DNA of 64,000 nt from Ulva prolifera. Its lineage: Eukaryota; Chlorophyta; Ulvophyceae; Ulvales; Ulvaceae. The stretch spans positions 4,843,713-4,907,712 of the forward strand of contig CM041201.1 of NCBI GenBank assembly GCA_023078555.1, in the 5' to 3' direction. This document shows, piece after piece, positions 23,801-32,810 of the stretch. The stretch's first letter is position 1; every line of letters begins with the position of its first letter. Both the position numbers and the translations under genes were made by a program. The notes beneath the pieces were generated by a model. That model worked only from the letters and a program-made list of their open reading frames with translations, did no database searches and was not told the origin of the DNA.

Positions 23801-24698
23801 GCAGGTATTGCGTTGAGCGTATTCTTATCGACGGCAAGGCCAGGCGTGTGACTGAGAGAAAAACATGCTATCGAACAGCCACTGATGCCAATCAACATTA
23901 GCATACCTCGCCGAGGAAGCCTTAAAGGAAGGGAGAATATGTGTGCGTGCAAGCTGCACTGCTTCATGGTGACCGACGCCAGAGCTTCAGGCACGAGTGA
24001 GCCTGCTGATGTTACGCCTGCTGTACTTCAGCGCCGAGAAAGAAGCAGTCTTGTTTGTTTCGCGACTGTTGCTATCACCGCTGTCTCGCCTCTTGAGCCA
24101 ACGTCGCTGCACGCAGCTTGTCTGGCCAGCACATGGATTTGAATCGTCCCGGGTTACCGCGGCTTCCCACAACGCGGCTTCCTGTGCGTGCAGGTAGGCC
24201 GACGTCGGACCCGCATCTTCACAACCTACCGCGACACAAACATTCATCGCGATTCCAGTTTGCAGCTCATATGCAATGGGATGACCGCATCCCGCCAGGA
24301 GTGATAATACAGGCAACAGCGATGAGATTCGAGCGTCCATGTGCATCATTTCGATACCGACGGGTATGCTGCGCGCAGCCTGCGAACACCTGCACTTCGC
24401 CGCAGCGTGTGCCAGTCGAAAAGCGCATTAGTAGTAACAAGTCCATATCGATCGGTACGACATGCCGCAGATGTGTAGCACGTAATAACTGGGATTCACT
24501 GGGAATGCTTGCGATAGCAGAATCATTGTGACTGCTCACTGTTGGCGCAATTGCACACATGTGTGAATTAGTTCCGAGAAAACGTTCTCAGTGCTAAGCT
24601 CGTGCTTGTCGCTGTCGATGTCATGTCCGGAAGCCAGTAGGCCAACGCTCCCCCGGCTCCCGTGCAGTGATCACCAATGCCTTGTTGTGCGCATTGCA
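23801..24698. other. Upstream of CBM20 gene; no other gene recognised
   Basis: Any missing 5' exon and the promoter of the minus-strand CBM20 gene should lie here. A Ser/Arg/Lys-rich minus frame around 23990-24130 could be a transit-peptide exon, but no convincing ATG plus donor pair joins it. Confidence 0.35.
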
Positions 24699-25272
24699 TG
24701 TGTAAGCATGTGTTACAAGGACAAAGCAAGCGAGGCAGGTAGCACCGCAAGCAAGAACCAGGGGAACCGCACACCACGCAACAAGCCACACGCAGCACAC
24801 ACCAAAACACCCACGCAACGGCAGCACCCGCGCCGGCCACAGCCACACAGCCACACAGCCACACACACGCCCACGCCCACCTGAACCGCGCCCACCAGCC
24901 AGGCGCACGAGACCCGGAAGCACAAGCAGCCAAGGCCGCCGAGCAAACAAACATTGAGACCGCAACAACAACCCCCAGCCCGGGGAGGCCCCCGCCTCCC
25001 CCAGCACAACCCCCCCAAGCCCAGCCCCCGCACACCACCCCGCCCGCCCGCAAACCCACACCCGTAACCCCTAAAGTCCAGCCCAGCCCGCCCAAACTAC
25101 CCGGCCGCGTCCCAACGGCGGGCCACACGCAGGCGCACGGGGAAGACACCAGCGAAACGCGGCACGCCTGAGCCGCCACCACAACAAAGCGGACGAGGCT
25201 GCGAGCGCACACGCAGCGGCGACTGCCTACCACGCAGCCCAGGCGGGCACGCAGCCGTGTGTAAGCATGTGT
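24699..25272 (-). mobile_element. Retroposon-like GC-rich element, copy 1, with 15-bp target-site duplication
   Basis: The 15-base sequence tgtgtaagcatgtgt stands at 24699-24713 and again at 25258-25272, enclosing a 544-base element (24714-25257). Read on the minus strand, the element matches copy 2 at 25991-26873 over most of its length and ends in ctttgtccttgta. Its strand bias (G/T on the minus strand) keeps a frame of about 240 codons open. That peptide is Trp/Cys/Gly-rich, contains no reverse transcriptase or other motif, and loses frame between copies, so I treat the element as noncoding. The duplication plus a fixed 3' end fits target-primed insertion of a non-autonomous non-LTR element. 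There is no poly(A) tail. Confidence 0.75.
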
Positions 25273-25977
25273 AAGGACAGCACCCCCCGTTCTCCCCATC
25301 CGATCTAGCTACATATATTGCAACGTGATAGCGTCTCACTCCAATTCCACATTGGAAGGCAGAGGTTGACCAGGTCCGCAATGATTGGCGATCTGTCAGT
25401 GTCCCCGGGACTCGCAGCCGTACAGCAAAGCATTTTGTTCGTCGGAGTAATCAATGTTCACAAACAACGTCACCTGCAGACTGCATCGTCTTTCCCATGC
25501 GTCCCTGCCGCTCACGCCAGTTGTGACCGGCTTCGAAACGAGCATGATCATGAGACACCGTACATTGCCCGCTATCCGCATGTTAGACGTGGCCTGCGCA
25601 ACATCGTGTGCCCGTCCAAGATTACAGTAGAATTGCCGACGAGCATGTACACAGGCGTAGTACCACAGGCGTAGTACGTAGGTATACACGAGTAGTACAC
25701 TGGGACAGTGCACTGAAGCATGGCCGGCTCAGCTGTTGTACTGGTGCAACTGTGCTACAGGTTGAAGGCACTCGATGTGCCAGGATGCAATGATTGTGAT
25801 GCCATGGATATTGCAAAGCTCATCTCCAATGTTCTGCTCCAGACTCGATTCCCCCCCTGTCCTCGTGGACACCCCCTGCCGACTGCTATATACGGCGATC
25901 TGGGATCCTTGACCACACATTGCACATGGGATGGCCACATTAAATTACTGCATACTGGTGCATGGGTGTGAGTGACG
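25273..25977. other. Spacer between two retroposon copies
   Basis: I see no gene or repeat here beyond short open frames. The two flanking copies point in opposite directions, away from this spacer at their 3' ends. Confidence 0.5.
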
Positions 25978-26197
25978 CACAGTCGCAAAACCTCACAGGC
26001 CACCCGGTGTGAGCGGCGCTGCGCGCCCGACCGGGCTGCCTGATAGGCGGTCGTCGTTGCGTGTGCTCGCGGGCTCGTCCGCTTCGTCGTAGTGGCAGCC
26101 CTGGCATGCCGCGCTTTGCCGCTGTCCTCCCCGTGCATGTGCGTGTGGCCCGCCATTGGGGCGCAGCCGGGTGGCGTGGGGAGGCTGGGCTGGACTT

Positions 26198-26217
26198 GGG
26201 GGGGGGGGGGGGGGGGG
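26198..26217. repeat. Poly-G tract, 20 bases
   Basis: This is an uninterrupted run of guanines within retroposon copy 2. The matching position of copy 1 is not a homopolymer, so the run expanded after the copies separated. Confidence 0.95.
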
Positions 26218-26450
26218 TTGTGGGTATGGGGTTGCAGGTGGGCGGGGTGGTGTGCAGGGGCTGGGCGGGGTGGGTTGTGCTGGCGGAGGCGGGGGCCTCC
26301 CCGGGGCGGGGTTGTGGTTGTAGGGGTTTCGCTGCTTCTTTGCTTGGCTGCCTTGGCTGCGTGTGCTTTCTTTCGGGGCTCTTGCGCCTGGCTGGTGGGC
26401 GGCTGGTGCGGGTGGGGGTGTGCGGGTGGGTGTGCCTGTGGGTGTTGGGT

Positions 26451-26692
26451 GGGATGCTTGTGTTACAAAGGAAAAAGCCGGAGGGGCCGGTAGCACCGCC
26501 AGGAGCAAAAGGGAGAGCACGAACAATGCGACGCGCACGCAACAGGAGAGCAACAGCCAACGCCAAGGCACAACAAGCACCCACACACCCCCACACTCCA
26601 ACACACTACCACACGAACCCACCCCCACACGCACCTCCACACGCACCCACCCCCAAACGCCCAGATTCCTCGGCATTGACGGGATGCTTGTG
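26451..26692 (-). mobile_element. Nested 5'-truncated retroposon copy 3 with 12-bp duplication
   Basis: The 12-mer gggatgcttgtg occurs at 26451-26462 and 26681-26692 and brackets a 218-base insert. On the minus strand the insert is related to the 3' part of the family, ending in gctaccggcccctccgg and tttttcctttgtaa. Its short length, intact 3' end, reverse orientation and direct duplication are the marks of a 5'-truncated retroposon inserted into an older copy. Confidence 0.75.
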
Positions 26693-26886
26693 TGTGTTTG
26701 TGGGTGTGTGTGGTCGTATGTGGTCGTGTGTGTGGCTGTGTGGCTGTGGCTGGCGCGACTGCTAGCGGTGCGTGGGTGTGTTGGTGTGTGATATGTGTGG
26801 CTTAATGCGTAGTGTGCGGCTCCCCTGGTTGCTGCCCGCGGTGCTACCTGCCTTCCTTGCTTTGTCCTTGTAACACAGTGGCAAAA

Positions 26887-28601
26887 TTCGCAGATACCTT
26901 TGTGCCTCAGTGACTGTGTTGGCTGCCTGTGATGGCTTTTTGTGGACAAGTTCAGGTTTATGAAATCTTAGACTCTAGGCTTGACGTCTGTTCATGGCTA
27001 ATTTGCTCTCGGATTGCTTGCCGTGGTTGCTCTAGCCCTGTTGAGGTTGCCTTTGCTCCTGCGCACAGCTTACTGCAACTACCACACCGGCCAATCGTGG
27101 AAACGACACTGGACAACAATTGGCACTGGCGTGCACGTGCTTGATGGTGCGAGTTCACATGTGCCCACAGCTGCTACTGGTGTCAATGGCATGTGCCCAT
27201 GCACCAGCCAGCATGCAAGAGGCCACCGTAAACAGCAATTAACAGCAACACTTAAACCTGACCTTCCAGGCATGCACAGCTCCAAACACCCTCTGTCCAG
27301 CCAGCCCAGGTATGCCACCAGCCCGGATGGCACACTGCATCATGCCAAGGTTCATGCAGTGAAGCCGGCCAGCCACAACACCAGGGCATGAACTAGTCGA
27401 TCCAGCTGGGCCATGTGCTGCTGTGTAGCCTGAGGGTCAGCCACAGGGGCAGCACCTCGAGCTCGCAGCTCGCAGCTGTGTCGGAGTCATGATGCATGCT
27501 GTGTGCATGTGCTGGGCACATGGACAAGGCGACCGGGGACATCGCGACTGCAGACATGATTCTGAGGTGGTGCCCTGTGGCGCTGCCGTGAGAAGCCTTC
27601 CGGGCGGCTGCATGTGCTCTACGCATGCCTCCCTGCTCTGCACTTGGGAGCACTCGCGATCGTCTGGGCCTATGCATGCATGTAGTCGGTCGTCATGTGC
27701 GAACGGTGGCTGCGGGGCCGCAGCCACGCCGTACTGGTGCTGCAGTCGCGAAGGGTGCAGTTCGTGAGCCCTGATGTTGGAACAGAGGATTCAGGCATCA
27801 CACCACTCACGCGGGCATTGGCTTCATCACGATGGCAGAGGCGGCCAAAATAGACGAGAGCTGTGCGCCGGTGTTGTGGCGGTGGCCGGTGTCTCGATCC
27901 GATATCGCTGCTGCTGTGAAGTTCGTGGGCAACGCGATGCAGTGGCAGCGCCCTCACCCCTCCCCCCCCCCCCCCCCCCCCCCCACTCTCCGGCACTGGG
28001 TGCTACGTCTGCAACAACCTTAACAAACTCGGGCTTTGTGTACTCGGGCCTCCAGATGGTGTTGACAATAATGGTGCTGCATCTCTGCTAAAGTCTACGG
28101 CAAGAGTGTTAGTGACTTCTCCACCCTCCCGCTATCGGTGCTGCTGTACTTCGGGGTGGCATGGTGCTGCATTTCTGTTCTGTGCCGGGGCTGCTGTAAT
28201 ACAGCCTGCAAGTTGTGCAAAGCTGCATGCTGCGCTACGGCAGCCCAAGAAAGCTGCAGATGCTTGATCCAGAGAATGAAGCCGTTTCAAGGTGAATGTG
28301 TTCTGCTTCTCTGATTGAATCGGAAGGTGCTAGCGCTGCCGCAAACCTGGCGCTGAGTGAAGAAGGCACGTCACCTGCTGATACGGCGCAATGGCTAGAA
28401 GTCCATCGCGGCCCCGGGTACGATACCATGCTCGCGCAGCATAGAACGGCAACCTTATAATCACACACACACACGATCAATCACATCTGATCGCATTGTT
28501 TTCTGGCTGCTTCCGATTTTCCTGCAGTCGGCGAGACAGTAGTTGTTTGACCGCGACCGCCTGTCGCAACCAAGGTGCCTGATTTACGCGTGACTTGCAA
28601 G
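26887..28601. other. Intergenic; no gene recognised
   Basis: This stretch contains a 23-base C run at 27962-27984 and a short (ac)n near 28464. A plus frame starting MAEAAKIDESCAPVLWRW at 27832 is open up to the C run but is not recognisable. The GST promoter should lie in its last part. Confidence 0.45.
27962..27984. repeat. Poly-C tract, 23 bases
   Basis: An uninterrupted run of 23 cytosines between the retroposon cluster and the GST gene. Confidence 0.95.
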
Positions 28602-30298
28602 ATGACGACGCTGTATTACTTCCCAATTCGTGGCTTGGCGGAGATGATCCGCGTTACGCTCTCATGCGCAGGCGTGCCGTGCGCTCCTCCTTGGCCATTC
28701 CAACTGTGATAGCCTCCAGCTAGTGATTACGGAAGCCGGTGACAGTTTCCTGCAGATATAAGGAGACAGCTATTGGAGGTAGCTCGAAGGATTCTTCGGA
28801 AGATTCAGTTACATACGACGACGTCAAGACAGATATCGCGAGCTTCCCGTTTGCCCAAGTGCCCAGGTCCGATAGCAGTACTGGCACTAGCATTAGACAA
28901 ATGCGGTTCCCGCTCCCACTCGTCCCATCACATTGCCCATGATGTTGATGCGTGAATGAATTGTTGAATCCTCTGTGACTCGACCGTGGAGACATTGTGC
29001 TTGCATGCTCCTGAAGCGCCGCGTCCGGCATGTGCAGGCTGGTCGACGGGGACATCAACATCGTCCAGGCCAACGCAATATTGCGTCACTTGGCTCGCAA
29101 GTGTGAGCTCTATGGATCGTCAGAGGCTGATCATTGCCGTGTAGATGAAGTTCTAGACGGCGTGCAAGCTCTGAGAGGCAAGTATTACGACGTGGTGTAT
29201 GCCCAGTCCTTGGTGCGTGCTCCAAAGGCAATGTAGGGCCTCCATATCAGCGTCAGCTGTGTAATGCTGGTGCTGTGGCCTCGTGTTGTGGCCGTCTGAC
29301 ATCTGCCTAGTTGCTGAGACGCGTGCTGGTGGACATGGCATGACGCTCTTGGTCCGTGTGTTGTCTGCATCTGCTTGACCATCACACCTCAGACGGCGAG
29401 TATGCCGCAGCACACGATTAATGCTCACTCCCACACCTCAACAGACGCATCTGCAGCGCCACGAACTGAGAAGTGGTGGTGTGGCTGTGGACGTAATCGT
29501 GTGTACAGGAGGAGACTGCCAAAACAGAGCACTGGGAGAAACACGGCAATCCAGAGACCATCTCCGGTCGCAATGGTGGAGCCCACTGGGGCTACCTGGC
29601 GGCTCTGCTCAAGGCCAGTGACACAGCATTCGTTGCTGGAGCTTCCATTTCCGTGGCAGACTGTGCCCTGTTTGACATCACAGACAACTATCTGCGTACA
29701 TTTGGTGATCAGATGAGGTCTCAGGCAAGTGCACTCCTTTCTGCTCCATATGAGACTCTCTGACCTGTAGTGGCGGGCTTGGCGTCCACTACAGCTGACA
29801 TGGCTGCGATCGTAGTGGGCCCTTTGCAAATGCATGCGATACATGGACCGCAGTGTGTGTGTATGCCCGCTGTGCAGCAAGTGCTTTTTTCATACTGTTG
29901 GGTCTGATCTTGATGCTGAAGTCGAAGGTGGCATACAACTGACACAGCCATCAGCTCAGCCTTGGTCTCAGCATATGGTGAGCGCACAATCACCAACAGC
30001 CTTGCACCTCAGGCGGAATGATTTCATCATTTTGTTGCAGCTCTGGTTCCGACACAAGCTCCGATCATGCTCTGCGCTCATGCTCCTGTATCGCGTGAGG
30101 CACTATGCCAGCGCTTCACTCGCCACTCGGGCACAGCTCAGGCTTATGCACGGTGTGAGGTTGTGTCAACTTAAAGTTGCTGTGCAGTACCCTGCCATTG
30201 TGGAACACCATGAGATGATGAAGACGCAGCCTGGTGTAAAAGCTCATCTGGAGAGCGGCAAGCTTCATGAGCACTACAACAACAACCGGCTGGGCTGA
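28602..30298 (+). CDS. Glutathione S-transferase, sigma-like
   Basis: Exons 28602-28678, 28756-28866, 29038-29212, 29509-29724 and 30188-30298 join to 229 residues, the usual GST length. The N-terminal thioredoxin-like fold begins MTTLYYFPIRGLAEMIR, with the candidate catalytic Tyr in the position used by sigma/alpha classes. It continues through FAQVPRLVDGD, with the conserved cis-Pro, to NIVQANAILRHLARK, whose N-terminal residues occupy the glutathione-binding turn. The helical C-terminal domain contains FVAGASISVADCALFDITD, the GST hydrophobic-staple/N-capping region. The protein ends PGVKAHLESGKLHEHYNNN. The reaction is conjugation or isomerisation with glutathione, presumably in the cytosol since no signal is seen; the substrate cannot be told. 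The last intron uses a GC donor, cag|gcaagt. The GT donor seven bases earlier (gatgag|gtctc) would break phase. Confidence 0.9.
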
Positions 30299-31759
30299 GC
30301 TGCCCACGCGTAGTGTTGCACAAACTCACTGAGAGTCGGAGACTCGGCATCGCGCGGCACTCGTGCTGATAGAGGCTGCATGGCCTAAATGGAGTTGAAC
30401 ACAGACATACCTCGGGGAGGCAGAGGCTTGTCGCCCCGGCTGCCTGGGTTCCAATATCACAAGGTTAAAAACATGCTTGTATGGTGCCCAGGGCAGCCTA
30501 TTCAGGTGTAACAATGGGCGGGTAGTGGTCATGATGTTGTGAACACAGTATGATTGGCGCTGAGCATGCTTCCATCACAATACCTATGCTCATGGCTAAC
30601 CACTTGCAATTGACGGATGTATGCACTGGCTGGGACCTCTGGGGCGAAGTTAACGCATGATGTATGCTTCAGTCATGCACAGCTCAGCTGGTTGATTTTT
30701 TCCAGCTGCATGGCTGGGCATCTGAACTGCACTTAACTCCCTGGAATGATCTTCCTAGTGTCTGCTCTCATTTATTGGCTTTGACAGCATCTGGTCACAC
30801 TCTTCCACTCAGTGCCTTAACAGCCAGTTTTCTGCCAACAGCACCCCAGACATCCGGTCACCACCCTCATGCGGGATGCACACCTGTGGAAAGGGTTGCC
30901 GGAAAATCCAGATATCACTTAATCAGCAATGGTGTTGCATTCGCGTGGTTGTGTGCTGGGAGAGGTACATGTGAGGATTCATGAGCAGCCCGGAATGACA
31001 TGGGCCTTCGAAGGGATACTATCGGCCCTGATTCAGATTCAGATTTACTTTACTTTACACGCGCTGTCAGAGCTCGAATCCGTGCCCGTTCACAAGACCT
31101 GGCCAATGCATGACACTATGTGGCATCAGGTGCAGAGCGTAGGCATGCTTGTCGAAGGTGGGAGCTAGTGAGAGAAATAATGGCTGCTGTGCAACATGCG
31201 CTGGGCCTGGCTGGGCGCAGCTCCACTACATCATGCAGATGTGGGAGCCTCGTGAGACTTCGCTAGTTGAACTACAACAGATGCCTCAGCTGATTGCAGT
31301 CATGTGTGCTGGCGAGTGCACATATCAGCACCAAAAACCAGTCATGTGAAATCGACGGCTCCGTGGCTCCGGGTGTGGGCATCGATTGCGCTGGGTAGCC
31401 GCTGTTTCCTGGGTGTGCACAGCATGCGACCCATTCGTGCTGTCGGGCTGCCTCGGTGAGCCGAGGTTTAATTGGAAATGTCACAGATTGCACACGATTG
31501 CGTGTTCACTACATCCTACTACCTCGTGCGCTGATCTCGCGCAACGGTGGCGTTTACGTGCCTTTGGCGCCACCTGGAGTCTCAACCCACAGCATCTGTC
31601 CAGCCCATGTAGGGCGCTACGACCAAGTTCCGTTCATCCAGTCCGCGCAAACAGCCCGGATCCAAATTGGCCCTGGCAGCCTGGAACTCTTAATCCTCCT
31701 GTTTTGGTTCGCATTGTGCAGCAATTGCATCACCGTCAACTGAGACCGCACATTTAAGC
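30299..31759. other. Intergenic, GST to PsbP-domain gene
   Basis: A TGTAA at 30507-30511 may serve the GST transcript. A (tttac)3 motif at about 31041-31057 is embedded in 25 bases also present in a CDKC intron. Frames here are short or unrecognised. Confidence 0.45.
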
Positions 31760-32763
31760 ATGGCGTTCGGCTCGCTGCACCCTCCTACGACACGTTCCCA
31801 TGTGTGTCTTAGGCAAAGGGTACTAGCAAACTTTCATCGCCGTGATATGCTGTTCATGCCGTCATTGGTCGCAGCGGTAGATCCCAGAACACTTGCAAAC
31901 AGCGTTCTGTCTGGCTACGGATTACCAACAATCGGTAACGCCAAGGGATTTACACCATACGATAATTTTTCCAGCAATTACGAGTTTGATTACCCCAAAA
32001 GCTGGGTTGTCCGGTGCGCGTCCCTTGGTGACTCGCGAGAATCTTGCACTGGCACATTGCATCGCCTTCGCACCCCGTGCTACCAATACGACCTTTGCCC
32101 TTCTCTGAAAGAACGGTGGCACTATGATCTATCTTGATGGCGGCTGGTGCATTGTTATGTTCGTGGGGATCATTGACGGAATACGTGTGTGCAGCCAAAA
32201 TTCCCAGAGGCCAGGAGTGTATATAGCAGGTACGCTCTTGCACGCTACATCGAGGTTGCAAGCGGTAAAAGTCTGTACTGAGTATCTTAGTACTTTAACA
32301 CAGCTCACAAGCTAGGCTCCTGGCAACTGCTGATCACAAAAAGAATAACTATCCGCTACGGTGGAAGGGCAGTCACTCGTGGCCACATGCAGACTTTCAG
32401 ACAGCTGATAAAGCTGTTGTGGAAGAGCTCAGTCTGCCAGGCGATGGGGATCTCATATCGCTTGTTGTAGCTGCTGCTGTGGCACCTGGCGCCGCCGGTG
32501 GCACCGATCGTCTCAGCCTTCCCCCGGCCAAAGCCATCAAGGTTGAGGAAGTACAGCTAGACGGACGCAAGTACATCTACTTGCAGTTTCCGTCAGAGAC
32601 AATTACTAACAGTGGGTATAACATCAAGCGCCGTAATTTTGCCGTGGCAGGAGTGAAAAACAACATGGTGTATGCGTTAGTGGCGTCAGCCAGGTCAGAT
32701 CAGTACAATGCGGATAAAGCCAATCTGCTCACCACCATTGTTCAATCGTTTCGGGTTCGATAA
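31760..32763 (+). CDS. PsbP-domain protein, thylakoid lumen
   Basis: Exon 1 (31760-32013) encodes a basic N-terminus with RR at HRRDML, followed by a hydrophobic stretch (MLFMPSLVAAV). That looks like a chloroplast plus thylakoid-lumen targeting signal. YGLPTIGNAKGFTPYDNFSS and NYEFDYPKSWVV then open the PsbP fold. Exon 2, probably 32304-32763, continues with DFQTADKAVVEELSLPGD and ends with the typical PsbP strand pattern KYIYLQFPSE, RRNFAVAGVKNNMVYAL and LTTIVQSFRV. The product is about 237 residues. PsbP and its PPD relatives stabilise or assemble photosystem complexes from the lumen side; which role applies here cannot be told. The exon 2 start is inferred from phase only, and the stretch ARLLATADHKKNNYP could belong to a differently spliced exon. 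Confidence 0.8.
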
Positions 32764-32810
32764 ATTGTACAGTTACAAGCCCCGATCGTATCCTACGGAT
32801 ATGTTTCACC

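Larger units (their letters stand above)
25978..26886 (+). mobile_element. Retroposon-like element, copy 2, interrupted by a nested copy
   Basis: Near-identical 13-mers (cacagtcgcaaaa at 25978-25990 and cacagtggcaaaa at 26874-26886, one mismatch) flank the element, whose 3' end again reads ctttgtccttgta. It aligns with the reverse complement of copy 1 in the same order: ggctcgtccgctt, gtggcccgcc, gcggaggcgggggcctccccgg and the gcgcctggctggtgggcg region. It carries a 20-base G run at 26198-26217. The body is split at 26463-26680 by another member of the family in reverse orientation. Confidence 0.75.

Noticed and set aside
24568-25299. Minus-strand open frame of about 240 codons, Trp/Cys/Gly/Val-rich
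   Set aside because: It overlaps the retroposon copy and crosses its target-site duplications. The frame is not conserved in the other copies and the hydrophobic look comes from GT bias.
25993-26949. Minus-strand open frame of about 318 codons
   Set aside because: It lies across retroposon copies 2 and 3 and consists of Pro/Thr/His low complexity from C/A bias.
31041-31095. tRNA-like B-box (gctcgaatcc) beside the TTTAC repeat
   Set aside because: No A box or foldable cloverleaf is found upstream; a single 10-mer is not enough for a tRNA or SINE head.
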